From Acidobacteriota bacterium (GTDB lineage Bacteria > Acidobacteriota > Blastocatellia > RBC074), in assembly GCA_016715865.1 (NCBI GenBank), contig JADJXM010000001.1, forward strand, positions 562,480-626,479: 64,000 nucleotides of DNA. Direction: 5' to 3'. How positions within the stretch are numbered: the stretch's first letter is position 1; each line of letters starts with the position of its first letter. Shown here piece by piece: positions 1-17,791 of the stretch. The notes beneath the pieces were generated by a model. The model did not search any database and was not told the DNA's origin. It saw only the letters and a program-made list of their open reading frames with translations. The position numbers were made by a program, and so were the translations under genes.

Positions 1-2266
<2,266 letters not shown>

Positions 2267-2408
2267 CGTTGCCTCCTCGGACCACCCGGTCGCCGAATCC
2301 TGTCATTGCGCGCACCGGTAAACTTGCAAACCGGTTCGATTGGGACTCTTCGTCCAGGTCGATTCCTGTGGTTCAGGTTTTACGTTGATTCTGGAAAGTT
2401 GATTTTGA

Positions 2409-2639
2409 CTATTCGGATCCTGATCGATCCTGCATAACCCGGGCCTGCAATTGCGCCTCTTCGATAGCTTCCAGCAACTGCATCTCAGATGAATCAGGGA
2501 ACTCGCCTTCCCAATAATCGAGCACACAAACTGTGCACCCGGTTCCGCAGCAAGCCGGAGTTTGCGCCGGATCAACTGAACGGATCTGATTGGAAAGTTG
2601 TTTTTCCTGCATAAATTCTGTATTTACTTGCCTTATCAT
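2409..2639 (-). CDS. Small oxidoreductase-like domain protein
   Basis: About 76 residues. The centre PACCGTGCTVCVLDYWEGEF carries CC and CxxC cysteines followed by an aromatic/acidic stretch, the hallmark of the small oxidoreductase-like domain (Pfam Oxidored-like, shared with eukaryotic OXLD1). No catalytic function is established for that domain; the paired cysteines suggest metal or disulfide chemistry. Start uncertain: in-frame starts exist at 2666 (GTG, overlapping the promoter -10), 2651, 2639 and 2612, none with a strong ribosome site; 2639 is a compromise. The C-terminus is Glu/Gln-rich and may be helical. Divergent from the kinase gene. Confidence 0.65.
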   Translation of the reverse strand: MIRQVNTEFMQEKQLSNQIRSVDPAQTPACCGTGCTVCVLDYWEGEFPDSSEMQLLEAIEEAQLQARVMQDRSGSE

Positions 2640-2664
2640 CTCATTTCGCATGCGGACTGAAGGC

Positions 2665-2694
2665 ACTATAAGAAAAAGCTTTGCGGGCTGTCAA
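2665..2694 (-). promoter_or_regulatory. Sigma-70 type promoter for the small oxidoreductase-like gene
   Basis: On the minus strand TTGACA (2689-2694) and TATAGT (2665-2670) are separated by 18 bases. Transcription would start near 2658. The -10 overlaps a GTG at 2666 that could otherwise be read as the gene start, which argues for a start codon further in. Confidence 0.6.
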
Positions 2695-2803
2695 TGTAGC
2701 CGGCGTAAAAAGTCGTAATCCGCTATCGACTCCATGGAAGCCTCTGATTGGCTTGTTTCCGATCGGATGCTTGTGTATGCTCTCGAAATATCGGAGTGAG
2801 GCA

Positions 2804-4468
<1,665 letters not shown>

Positions 4469-4522
4469 ACTTCAGCAACAGTGAATAATTGATTCTACGC
4501 TGATCCATCAGCAGGTAGTTTT

Positions 4523-5989
4523 ATGGAGATGAAACGAAGTCTTCATTTTGCAGTGATCTGCGCCATCCTTGTCGGAGCGGCATCGGTGGCCATTGTTGTC
4601 GCTGCATTTATCTGGCCGCAATCCGTGCGCCAGGCGATTCTATGGCAGTCGCCCGACGCCGGAGCAGGGCTGATCAGTCGTTTCTGGAGGCCATCAAACG
4701 CTGAGATCGTCAGTCAGACTAATCAGGCCGTAGTGACAGTCATCGCATCGCGAAAGGTAAAAGCCGTCAACGGTGTTCCCGCCAATGACTGGTCTTTCTA
4801 TTCTGAAAATAACATACAGCGAGGGACTGGAACCGGATTCATCATCGACCCTCAAGGGCTCATCGTCACCAACGAGCATGTCATCAAGGATGCCGATCGC
4901 ATACGGATCAGGCTGGCCGACGGAAATGAACGTATCGCCAAGGTGATCGGCGCAGACAAGGCCACCGATCTGGCGCTCCTGAAGATCGATTTGACAGGGT
5001 TGCCCATCCTCAAACTCGGTGATTCAGATGTGATCCTCGTCGGCGATCCCGTCCTGGCGATTGGCAATCCGCTCGAATACGAACATTCGGCGACGGCCGG
5101 GATCATCAGCGCAAAAGGCAGAAAAGTTTATAACGAGCGGCCATACGAGGATTTTATCCAGACCGATGCGGCTATTAATCGAGGAAATTCAGGCGGCCCG
5201 TTGCTCAATCTGAATGGCGAAGTGATCGGCGTCAATACCGTCATCCGAATCGACGGGCGCGGGATCAGTTTCGCGGTCCCGAGCAATATCGTTCGCCGGG
5301 TTGTCGCTCAACTGCGCGCATACGGTTTTGTTCCGCGAGGATTTCTTGGACTTACACCGGCCAATATCACCGCCGAAGTTCGTGACGGGCTTGGCCTCGG
5401 CCTGGTTCAGGGAGTCCTCGTAGCCGATGTGACGCCGGACTTTCCGGCCGCCAAAATCGGGATTCCACCCTATGACGTGATTACACATTTCAACGGTCAG
5501 GCTATAAAAAATACCGACGATTTTTTCGGTTTCGTTGCCAATTCGCTGCCGCAACAGCAGGTCGAGCTGGGGGTCCAGCGCGGAGCAAGCCAGCTCATCT
5601 ATCATGCCGTGCTCGAACCGAGACCCGATAATGAACTCGATCGGCCTGTTGAATCCCGGCCGGATATTCAGAAAACAGGCTCTCATCTGGGATTTAACGT
5701 TCGAGAGAACTCTCCTCAAACCCTCCAGGAACTGAAGATCACCAACCTCAGTGACTCGATCGATGGCGGCGTCATCATCTCGGAGGTCGATCCACTGAGC
5801 CCGGCGGCCGATTCCAGGCTCACCGTCGGCCAGATCATCCTCGAGGCCAACCGCCAGCCGATCCGAACGCTCGAGGATTTTCAGCGCGTGACCAGAAAAC
5901 TCAAGGATGGCAGCGCGCTTGTTCTGCGCGTGACCTACCCGCAACAGCGCAATCTGCGGCTGATAGCAATCCGAATTGGCGAGCTGTAA
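4523..5989 (+). CDS. HtrA/DegP-like trypsin-type serine protease with two PDZ domains
   Basis: 488 residues. An N-terminal membrane anchor (about 8-30) leads to a trypsin-like domain with the triad visible as VTNEHVI (His), ATDLALLKID (Asp) and RGNSGGPLLN (Ser), then two PDZ-like regions (about 265-355 and 390-480). Known role of the family: periplasmic quality control, degrading or refolding misfolded envelope proteins, with PDZ domains binding exposed C-termini. AGGTAG lies about 7 bases before the ATG at 4523. It follows the transmembrane kinase gene by 54 bases and probably shares its transcript. All catalytic residues are present. Confidence 0.93.
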   Translation: MEMKRSLHFAVICAILVGAASVAIVVAAFIWPQSVRQAILWQSPDAGAGLISRFWRPSNAEIVSQTNQAVVTVIASRKVKAVNGVPANDWSFYSENNIQRGTGTGFIIDPQGLIVTNEHVIKDADRIRIRLADGNERIAKVIGADKATDLALLKIDLTGLPILKLGDSDVILVGDPVLAIGNPLEYEHSATAGIISAKGRKVYNERPYEDFIQTDAAINRGNSGGPLLNLNGEVIGVNTVIRIDGRGISFAVPSNIVRRVVAQLRAYGFVPRGFLGLTPANITAEVRDGLGLGLVQGVLVADVTPDFPAAKIGIPPYDVITHFNGQAIKNTDDFFGFVANSLPQQQVELGVQRGASQLIYHAVLEPRPDNELDRPVESRPDIQKTGSHLGFNVRENSPQTLQELKITNLSDSIDGGVIISEVDPLSPAADSRLTVGQIILEANRQPIRTLEDFQRVTRKLKDGSALVLRVTYPQQRNLRLIAIRIGEL

Positions 5990-6013
5990 GGCGGCGCCTG
6001 GTCGGCGAATTCA

Positions 6014-6022
6014 TGTTATAAT
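6014..6022 (+). promoter_or_regulatory. Extended -10 promoter of the RNase P RNA gene
   Basis: TGTTATAAT combines an extended -10 TGn with a perfect TATAAT at 6017-6022. Expected transcription start is 6029-6030, exactly where the RNA's closing helix begins. No good -35 is visible, as is common for extended -10 promoters. Confidence 0.7.
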
Positions 6023-6029
6023 TCGATTC

Positions 6030-6442
<413 letters not shown>

Positions 6443-6476
6443 GGTTTCTAAAATCTCTAACGGGTATGTTCTGCAC

Positions 6477-7193
<717 letters not shown>

Positions 7194-7209
7194 TCACAGG
7201 AGATAATAA

Positions 7210-7497
7210 TTGGGTTTTATAATCCGCGGCGTCGTCATCCTGATTATATTCGCCTTTGTGGTATACGTGTTTAAGGCGATTGCGCGATTGACGCACCACA
7301 TGCGCGGAACGGTCAGAGATGTCAGGACGCTGCGCGACCAGATTGCCGGACGCGGAACCGTCAATGAAGAGATGGTTCGATGCGTCAACTGCGGCGCATT
7401 CGTTGCTTCACGGGATGCCCTGACCGTCTCGGCTCGAAATTCTTCCCGGACATTCTGTTCACAGGAATGCGTCAGCGCCAGGGTTCAGAACCGGTAG
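7210..7497 (+). CDS. Small membrane protein with C-terminal zinc-finger-like Cys motif (PP0621-like)
   Basis: 95 residues from a TTG start at 7210, supported by AGGAG eight bases upstream. One N-terminal membrane helix (about 4-24), a basic linker, then VRCVNCGAFV and FCSQEC, a CxxC...CxxxC arrangement like that of small PP0621-type proteins with a TM helix plus zinc finger. Function unknown. It sits between a TPR protein and the cytochrome/DUF1549 gene with no shared-operon evidence other than strand. Confidence 0.75.
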   Translation: MGFIIRGVVILIIFAFVVYVFKAIARLTHHMRGTVRDVRTLRDQIAGRGTVNEEMVRCVNCGAFVASRDALTVSARNSSRTFCSQECVSARVQNR

Positions 7498-7575
7498 CGT
7501 TAGCGACCGGTTCCAATACCTCCCGCCCAAAAGTTAGCTTTAAGACGCGGTTCAAGACTAAAGTTCTACAATCAT

Positions 7576-10224
<2,649 letters not shown>

Positions 10225-10228
10225 TTGA

Positions 10229-11677
10229 ATGACGAAGAGAGGAAATCATATCCCGGCAGCCCAGGATCGACGTGAATTTCTGATGCGCGCCGGCAACGGT
10301 TTCGGAGGACTGGCGCTTTCGTATCTGATGGCACGCGACGCGCAGGCGGCGGATGGGCAGGTGGGCAAGCCGATCGCCAATCCACTGGCGCCGAGGCAGC
10401 CGCATTTCAAACCCAAAGCGAAGGCTGTCATCTTTCTATTCATGGTCGGTGGGCCGAGCCAGATGGAGACCTTCGATCCGAAACCCGATCTCGACCGGTT
10501 GCACGGTCAGCAGTTACCGCCCAGTTTCGGAGAGATAAAGAGCCAGTTCGTCAAACCCGGCACTCCACTGCTGGGCAGCGCATGGAAGTTCAAAAAGTAC
10601 GGTCAGTCGGGAATCGAGGTCTCCGATCTCTTCCCGCATGTCGCGACCTGCGTCGATGATATGGCGGTCATTCGGTCCTGTTACACCGACAGTTTTGTCC
10701 ATGCGCCTGCGATGTACCAGATGATGAGCGGGCGCGTGCTGGCGGCACACCCGAGCCTCGGCAGCTGGGTGACATACGGACTCGGCAGCGAGAGCGAGAA
10801 CCTGCCGGCCTATTGCGTCATGACTCAACCCGAGGGACTGCCCGAAGGGGGCGCGCCAATGTGGGGGCCCGGCTATCTGCCCGCTGTCTACCAGGGAACA
10901 CAGCTGCGCAACGGCTCGACTCCGATACTGCATCTCGCTCCGCCGGCCGAGATGGGGAACACTCAGCAGCGACGCCTTCTCGATTATCTCGGTCGCATGA
11001 ACGAGATCGGAATGGGCAGTCAGGACAGTGAGCTCTCAGCGCGCATAGCATCATACGAACTTGCATATCGTATGCAACAGCACGCGCCCGAAGCCGTCGA
11101 TCTGACCCGGGAAAGCAAGGAGACGCGCCGCCTCTACGGCCTTGACGATGCTCAGACCGCCGAATTCGGTACTCGCTGTCTGCTGGCGCGCAGGATGATC
11201 GAACGCGGAGTCCGCTTCATACTGCTCTTCTCAGGCGGCGGGCCGGTCAGGGTTCAATGGGACGCGCACGATAACATGGTCTCGAATCACGAACAGATGT
11301 GCCGCTGGACAGATAAGCCCATAGCCGGGTTGCTCAAGGATCTCAAGGGCAGGGGATTGCTCGATACGACGCTCGTGGTCTGGGGCTCCGAGTTCGGTCG
11401 CACCGCCGTATCCGAAAACGGAAAAGGCCGCGACCATAATCCGCTCGGCTTCACAATGTGGATGGCCGGCGGAGGCGTCAAAGGCGGCCAGGTCATCGGC
11501 CAGACCGACGAGATTGGATACCGCACCGTCGGCGAACGCTATCACCCGCGCGATATTCACGCGACCATGCTCCACCTGCTTGGCCTCGATCAGATGAAGC
11601 TGACCTACCTGCATAACGGTCGCAACGAGAGGTTGACGGACTTCGGCGGTAACGTGATTGAAAAATTGATCGGATAA
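10229..11677 (+). CDS. DUF1501 sulfatase-like secreted protein (Tat substrate)
   Basis: 482 residues. N-terminus contains DRREFLMRAGNG followed by a hydrophobic stretch and AQAAD, a twin-arginine-like signal. The body matches DUF1501 (alkaline-phosphatase/sulfatase superfamily): FLFMVGGPSQMETFDPKP, and near the end WGSEFGRT and RDHNPLGFTMWMAGGGVKGG. Such residues coordinate metal in the superfamily, but no substrate is known. Start is 4 bases after the DUF1549/DUF1553 stop, so the two are almost certainly co-transcribed and probably act together in the envelope. Confidence 0.93.
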   Translation: MTKRGNHIPAAQDRREFLMRAGNGFGGLALSYLMARDAQAADGQVGKPIANPLAPRQPHFKPKAKAVIFLFMVGGPSQMETFDPKPDLDRLHGQQLPPSFGEIKSQFVKPGTPLLGSAWKFKKYGQSGIEVSDLFPHVATCVDDMAVIRSCYTDSFVHAPAMYQMMSGRVLAAHPSLGSWVTYGLGSESENLPAYCVMTQPEGLPEGGAPMWGPGYLPAVYQGTQLRNGSTPILHLAPPAEMGNTQQRRLLDYLGRMNEIGMGSQDSELSARIASYELAYRMQQHAPEAVDLTRESKETRRLYGLDDAQTAEFGTRCLLARRMIERGVRFILLFSGGGPVRVQWDAHDNMVSNHEQMCRWTDKPIAGLLKDLKGRGLLDTTLVVWGSEFGRTAVSENGKGRDHNPLGFTMWMAGGGVKGGQVIGQTDEIGYRTVGERYHPRDIHATMLHLLGLDQMKLTYLHNGRNERLTDFGGNVIEKLIG

Positions 11678-11690
11678 GGATAACAGGACT

Positions 11691-11972
11691 ATGATCTGTC
11701 CCAATTGTGACGGGCGTGCCCGCCGGTCACACCATCGCGGCCTGCTGGAATTGGCATTCAAATCGATCTCTGCCTACAAGCCTTATCGCTGCGCTGACTG
11801 TGGCTGGCGTGGCTGGGCGACTCACATCAAACCTGTCAATCGCAAGGAGATCGTAAAATCCGTGATCTTCTGGTGCGCGGCTCTGATCATCGCGCTGGCA
11901 ATAGGTGTTTACGCCGTAGTCGACCTGCGTTCGACTCTCAATCCCCAGCCGGCGCCGGCAGTTTCAAAATGA
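11691..11972 (+). CDS. Small zinc-ribbon plus membrane-helix protein
   Basis: 93 residues. MICPNCDGRA and YRCADCGWRG give two CxxC pairs about 35 residues apart, a zinc-ribbon pattern; a single membrane helix follows (about 60-80) with a short Pro/Ala-rich tail. It starts 13 bases after the DUF1501 gene, with AAGGATAACAGG upstream, so it may belong to that operon. No function can be assigned. Confidence 0.7.
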   Translation: MICPNCDGRARRSHHRGLLELAFKSISAYKPYRCADCGWRGWATHIKPVNRKEIVKSVIFWCAALIIALAIGVYAVVDLRSTLNPQPAPAVSK

Positions 11973-12034
11973 GCGTTTATTGAATTGACATCTAGCGGAA
12001 CGTGGGCGTCAGCGAGCGACATCGGGCTGATTAT

Positions 12035-12076
12035 TTGACTTTTTTGGTTGTCAAAAATAGTTGACTGCCATAATAA
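12035..12076 (+). promoter_or_regulatory. Promoter and inverted repeat upstream of the MntA/HepT pair
   Basis: TTGTCA (12048-12053) and TAATAA (12071-12076) are 17 bases apart. The -35 is overlapped by an inverted repeat TTGAC/GTCAA (12035-12039 and 12050-12054), a possible autoregulatory operator as in other toxin-antitoxin units. The promoter also shows that a TTG at 12048 is unlikely to be the start codon. Confidence 0.5.
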
Positions 12077-12122
12077 TGATCAGGTTGAATATCGTTTTAT
12101 GAGATATGTGAGTGATATTACC

Positions 12123-12425
12123 ATGTCAAATCCCCAGGATCTTGATCAGATCATGACATCTTTGCGGAAGTATCTGCCGTTTCTGGTCGAAGAGTACAAT
12201 ATTCAATCAATTGGCGTTTTTGGCTCATATGTTCGCCATGAGGAGAAGCCGGGGAGTGATGTCGATCTTCTGGTCAGTTTTGATGAGATACCGGGCCTGT
12301 TAAAATTCATCGAACTGGAGAACCGATTGAGTGACATGCTTGGAGTGAAGGTCGACCTGGTGATGGAAGAGGCTCTCAAGCCGAATATTGCCAGACGTGT
12401 TCTACCGGAAGTCGTCCAAATATGA
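12123..12425 (+). CDS. mntA: MntA-type minimal nucleotidyltransferase (antitoxin)
   Basis: About 100 residues from the ATG at 12123 (12099 is possible). The nucleotidyltransferase signature is GVFGSYVRHEEKPGSDVDLL, i.e. GS-x10-DxD, with a further acidic strand KVDLVM. In known MntA/HepT systems this enzyme AMPylates a tyrosine of the HEPN toxin and so neutralises it. Its stop overlaps the HepT start by four bases (ATGA), the usual translational coupling of such pairs. Key residues are intact, so the antitoxin is probably active. Confidence 0.85.
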   Translation: MSNPQDLDQIMTSLRKYLPFLVEEYNIQSIGVFGSYVRHEEKPGSDVDLLVSFDEIPGLLKFIELENRLSDMLGVKVDLVMEEALKPNIARRVLPEVVQI

Positions 12426-12769
12426 ATGCCGATCGGGTCTATCTTGATTATTTGATGGATATTCTGGAAGCGATCGAAAAGATCTCCGGATTTATAGAGA
12501 ACATGACCTATCAAGAGTTTACAAGGGACGACAAAACCCAATATGCGGTTGTTCGTGGTTTGGAGATCATTGGAGAAGCCGCCAAGCGAATCCCGCCAGC
12601 AGTTCGTGAACGATATCCCGAAGTTCCCTGGCGCGAAATTACAGGGATGCGAGATAAACTGACACACGATTATATTGGAGTGAATGACTTGGTGGTGTGG
12701 AAAACAGCCGGCGAAGATCTGCCGGGTCTCGAAGTGAATATCAAGCAAATAATATCCAAAGAATCCTGA
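12422..12769 (+). CDS. hepT: HepT-like HEPN-domain ribonuclease toxin (DUF86)
   Basis: 115 residues, all-helical DUF86/HEPN fold. The RNase motif R-x4-H appears as RDKLTHDY, with the target tyrosine of MntA-type AMPylation two residues after the histidine. VRGLEIIGEAAKRIP is the conserved central helix. Known members cleave RNA (tRNA or mRNA) when free of the antitoxin. Overlaps mntA by 4 bases. The pair lies between unrelated genes, consistent with gain by transfer, though base composition is not strikingly different by eye. Confidence 0.87.
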   Translation: MNADRVYLDYLMDILEAIEKISGFIENMTYQEFTRDDKTQYAVVRGLEIIGEAAKRIPPAVRERYPEVPWREITGMRDKLTHDYIGVNDLVVWKTAGEDLPGLEVNIKQIISKES

Positions 12770-12805
12770 CCCGGGAAATAGTCAGAGTTTCAACACACGC
12801 CTATG

Positions 12806-12828
12806 GCCCATTTTCGTCAAAAATGGGC
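12806..12828 (+). terminator. Hairpin after hepT, possible terminator
   Basis: GCCCATTTT and AAAATGGGC form a 9-bp stem with a 5-base loop, 36 bases past the hepT stop. The following ATTTATTC is only weakly T-rich. It also lies ahead of the convergent gene's 3' end and may serve both. Confidence 0.45.
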
Positions 12829-12859
12829 ATTTATTCATACACCGGGACATACAAAGCCA

Positions 12860-13129
12860 TCAATGAATCGCTGCCGGCAGCTGAGAGCCGGATCGATCCA
12901 TGGCGATTGCCCACCCTTCATTGATGTTCCCAATAAACCCATGAAACTGAATATCCGAGCCCGAAAGGATAAGCAGCACGTCGCCTGGCTGGACGTCAGG
13001 GTTTTCGAGCTTGAATTTGACTACGGTTGCGATCCCGTTTTGCTGTTCGAGGGTTTCAAAGTGGAACTCGTCAGAGTTAATGACCAGTGTCTGGGAATTG
13101 GTGGTTTGAGACTGTTGTTGATTTGACAT
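12860..13129 (-). CDS. Small hypothetical protein
   Basis: 89 residues from an ATG preceded by AGGA at a good distance. The N-terminus is Gln/Asn/Ser-rich; the remainder alternates hydrophobic and polar residues (TVVKFKLENPDVQPGDVLLI), suggesting a small beta-structured protein. No signal peptide, cysteine or known motif was recognised. Convergent with hepT and isolated from the next minus-strand gene by a degenerate repeat. Real gene likely, function unknown. Confidence 0.5.
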   Translation of the reverse strand: MSNQQQSQTTNSQTLVINSDEFHFETLEQQNGIATVVKFKLENPDVQPGDVLLILSGSDIQFHGFIGNINEGWAIAMDRSGSQLPAAIH

Positions 13130-13147
13130 TATGATTCCTATTTTTTT

Positions 13148-13230
13148 TTGATAGAGATCACCATAGAGGCACGGAGTTCACGGAATCAACCAGGAAGATT
13201 CTCTGTGCACTCTGTGTCTCTGTAGTGAAT
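13148..13230. repeat. Degenerate CACGGAGGCACAGAG-type palindrome
   Basis: Half-arms such as CATAGAGGCACGGAG and CTCTGTGTCTCTGTAG face each other with mismatches. It is a decayed relative of the perfect palindromes at 20416-20504 and 33773-33846, and lies just past the stop of the minus-strand hydrolase (13238). Confidence 0.55.
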
Positions 13231-13237
13231 TTTCTTG

Positions 13238-15259
<2,022 letters not shown>

Positions 15260-15264
15260 TAGAC

Positions 15265-15486
15265 TCACTCAGTGGTTGAATTCCGGACCTTGGTTTCCAT
15301 CTCGCCGGTCTTTCGCCCGACAGCTGTTGCATCCTCTTCTCCAAGTCGATCTCGCAGAAATTTGATCGAATTGTGGTATGCAACATCAATCTGGCGCTTG
15401 CGATACTCTTCGAAGAACACCCAGTCGTCTCCGACCTGCACTTCAAGGTCGCCGGTCTCCGGATTCAGTCGCGTTTTCAACGCCAT
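15265..15486 (-). CDS. Small hypothetical protein
   Basis: 73 residues from ATG 15486; AAGGAG six bases upstream decides this start over an earlier in-frame one. Sequence begins MALKTRLNPETGDLEVQVGD and continues with charged helical residues. No known domain. It lies between a small Cys-rich protein and the secreted hydrolase with tight spacing, suggesting co-expression only. Confidence 0.6.
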   Translation of the reverse strand: MALKTRLNPETGDLEVQVGDDWVFFEEYRKRQIDVAYHNSIKFLRDRLGEEDATAVGRKTGEMETKVRNSTTE

Positions 15487-15514
15487 GCTTTCTCCTTCTG
15501 CTCTGAACTCCCGA

Positions 15515-15730
15515 CTAGACAATCACATCCCGGGGCAAACGGCGTAATACCTTTTGGCCGGTCGTTCGATCTTCCTTTAAAATCCAGTGGGCCTGACATT
15601 CGCGACAACGATAGTATGCAGTTTCATCCATCGGGTCATAATCCACGCGGATCAGGAAACGAGAAGTGTAATCTTCAATCGCGACCCCGACAAGTCGTTC
15701 AAGCCTGTCACAAAAGCAATCTTCGCACAT
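15515..15730 (-). CDS. Small Cys-pair (zinc-ribbon-like) protein
   Basis: 71 residues. MCEDCFCDRLERL near the start and YYRCRECQAHW further on give two CxxC pairs, the common zinc-ribbon layout; the rest is charged. The frame is intact and is followed by two more minus-strand genes. No function assigned. Confidence 0.6.
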   Translation of the reverse strand: MCEDCFCDRLERLVGVAIEDYTSRFLIRVDYDPMDETAYYRCRECQAHWILKEDRTTGQKVLRRLPRDVIV

Positions 15731-15745
15731 GGCATATCGCGAATT

Positions 15746-15777
15746 AAAAACGGGACAGGTCTCGAGCCTGTCCCGTT
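15746..15777 (-). terminator. Rho-independent terminator after the MreB-like gene
   Basis: On the minus strand an 11-bp stem (AACGGGACAGG with its complement, 15749-15759 and 15767-15777) with a 7-base loop is followed by TTTTTAATTC. It lies 30 bases past the stop of the MreB-like gene. Confidence 0.85.
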
Positions 15778-15806
15778 AGAGTTGACGATCGGATCGATAA
15801 GATCGA

Positions 15807-16835
15807 TCAAATATTCCAGATGCCGGTAGCGACGCCGACCTGGAGCATCTGTCTGGCGCCGTTGATGACGGCGCGCATGGGATCTTTAGCCGTATGAATA
15901 TCAAGGGAAGTCGCAGCGGCCAAACGAGAATTAATCCCTCGCAGTTTGGCGCCGCCGCCGGTCAGGCATATCCCGTTTTCAATCACCTCGCATGATGTCT
16001 TGAGCGGCAGATCACGAACTGTATGCTGAATCGCGCCGACGATCGTATCGAGCACCGGTTCGAGTGCTTCGACTATATCGTTTCTGCTGACATAGAGGCT
16101 GACCGGGCCGCCTGCCAGCAGGTCAGTTCCATAGGTTACGAAAACAGCGTCTTCATCGAAATCGCTCAATGCGCCAACCATCAGTGTCAGGCGTTCGGCT
16201 TCTTTCGGTGAAAGCAGCACGCTGTGTCTGAATGAGACCATATGCGAAACAGCGTGATGCAGGTCGCTGCAGGCAGTGCGGATCGCCGATGTCGTGATCA
16301 GTGAACTCGACCTGATGACAGCAATATCGGTGACTCCGTCACCGATATCAACGAGCATTTGAGCATAAGGCAGAGTGATGTCAAGTCCCGCGCCGATCGC
16401 TGCTGCGAGCGGTTCCGGAACCACGACAACCGATGAGGCGCCGGCTTTCTGTGTTGCCTCGACAAGGGCTGCCCGTTCTTCTTCACACGCATCGGTCGGA
16501 GCGCAGGCCAGCGCGCGAGGCTTGAGTATTCCGAACCTGTGTGCACGCCTGAAGAGCGGTTCGAGCAGAGAACTCGCGGCTTCAATATCGGCGACGACGC
16601 CGGAATGCAAGGGTGAGATCGAGTAGGAGTTCGAATCGTTCTTATTCGATCGGGCGGCTTTAGCTCCCACTGCTTCAACCGCACCCGTTTCGGCTTTGAT
16701 TTTGATCAATGACGGTTCATCGGCAATCATGCCGTGGCCATTGGCATACAATCGCGTATTTGCCGTGCCGAGATCTAATGCGATATCCGGCGCGGCAACC
16801 CATTTTCTCAACCCACTGACGAATGATAATGACAT
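15807..16835 (-). CDS. MreB-like actin-fold ATPase (divergent)
   Basis: 342 residues. The actin/Hsp70 nucleotide-binding signatures are visible: phosphate 1 DIALDLGTANTRLY (about 18-31), phosphate 2 MLVDIGDGVTDIAV (about 160-173) and adenosine loop GICLTGGGAKLRGI (about 291-304). MreB forms membrane-bound filaments that organise sidewall peptidoglycan synthesis in rods. This copy is divergent and monocistronic, not followed by mreC/mreD, with its own terminator, so it may be a paralogue next to a canonical mreBCD elsewhere. AGG lies seven bases before the ATG. Confidence 0.85.
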   Translation of the reverse strand: MSLSFVSGLRKWVAAPDIALDLGTANTRLYANGHGMIADEPSLIKIKAETGAVEAVGAKAARSNKNDSNSYSISPLHSGVVADIEAASSLLEPLFRRAHRFGILKPRALACAPTDACEEERAALVEATQKAGASSVVVVPEPLAAAIGAGLDITLPYAQMLVDIGDGVTDIAVIRSSSLITTSAIRTACSDLHHAVSHMVSFRHSVLLSPKEAERLTLMVGALSDFDEDAVFVTYGTDLLAGGPVSLYVSRNDIVEALEPVLDTIVGAIQHTVRDLPLKTSCEVIENGICLTGGGAKLRGINSRLAAATSLDIHTAKDPMRAVINGARQMLQVGVATGIWNI

Positions 16836-16932
16836 AACAACCTGGTACTACTTGTGAAAATCAACGGACGTATTGGGGGCGTGCAATTGTGTGTAGTTGC
16901 CTGAATGCAGCAAACTCAATTTGATCAATAAG

Positions 16933-17784
16933 TCAGTTGATCACGAGCAATGAAATCTCAGGTGGAACCCTGAATCTCACGGGTATAATGCTCGTCCCGA
17001 TGCCCGGGGTCACGAAAAGATGACTCCCTTTTTCAACGATGTGGCCTATCGCAAAACGTTGCCCGTACTTTGATGGAATGACTGGTCGTCCGATGAGGGG
17101 AATAGCAACCTGTCCTCCATGTGTATGACCTGCGATAGTTAAGGTTATTTGTGAAGGCACCGATGTAAATATATCAGGATTATGCGTTAAAGCAATAGTT
17201 AAAACATCTTTTGGGATTTTTGTCATGGTCCCGTGCAGATCGGGTCTTCCTTCCCAGAGGTCGCCCAGTCCGACCAGCCAAAAATCAGTGTCGTTGACAT
17301 TAATCCGGGCCGCATCATTATCAATGACCCTGATGCCCGCATCAACGAGCGCATTCCTGACGCGGCTGCCATCATACCACCAGTCGTGGTTTCCTAATGT
17401 GGCGAATATACCGTTCTTTGCGTTAATTTCCTTCAAAGCGGCGGCGGTCTCTTCGGGAGTGATGAAAGATCCGCCGAGGATGCCTTCGATGACGAAATCG
17501 CCGGCAATGACAACCAGATCGGGTCGCGTCGAATTGACTTTGGAGACGATCTCTCGCAGTTTCTCGCGGTCGATATGTGGAGAGCCCGCGTGAATATCGG
17601 ACATGGCCGCAATTCGATATCCGCGCAGTTCAGCCGGCCATTTTGGGAGGTTGATCGTATATTGACGAACGATCAACTGGTCCGGCTCGATGATGAATCC
17701 CCAGACAAAAGTTCCTGCGGCTGTGAGGAGGATCAAACACAAGATAATCCCGAATCGTGTGAGCAATAATTGCCGAATATTCAT
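16933..17784 (-). CDS. Membrane-anchored metallophosphoesterase (YaeI-like)
   Basis: 283 residues. One N-terminal membrane helix (about 10-32), then the calcineurin-type phosphoesterase signatures MSDIHAGSPH, VIAGDFV, GNHDWWYD, LTHNPD and AGHTHGGQ, which supply the two-metal ligands. Members of this family hydrolyse phosphodiesters in lipids or nucleotides (YaeI, LpxH-like); substrate undetermined. Starts 7 bases after the glycosidase stop, so it is probably translated from the same message. Confidence 0.9.
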   Translation of the reverse strand: MNIRQLLLTRFGIILCLILLTAAGTFVWGFIIEPDQLIVRQYTINLPKWPAELRGYRIAAMSDIHAGSPHIDREKLREIVSKVNSTRPDLVVIAGDFVIEGILGGSFITPEETAAALKEINAKNGIFATLGNHDWWYDGSRVRNALVDAGIRVIDNDAARINVNDTDFWLVGLGDLWEGRPDLHGTMTKIPKDVLTIALTHNPDIFTSVPSQITLTIAGHTHGGQVAIPLIGRPVIPSKYGQRFAIGHIVEKGSHLFVTPGIGTSIIPVRFRVPPEISLLVIN

Positions 17785-17791
17785 TCTCTCA

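Noticed and set aside
2681..2803. N-terminal extension of the kinase
   Set aside because: The ATG at 2804 has a good ribosome site and begins a Cys motif; upstream residues look random and overlap the divergent promoter.
5189..5944. 251-residue frame on the minus strand
   Set aside because: Antisense shadow of the HtrA-type protease with intact triad on the plus strand.
12048..12122. Longer start of mntA at TTG 12048
   Set aside because: The TTG is part of a -35 hexamer with a -10 at proper spacing, so the message starts downstream of it.
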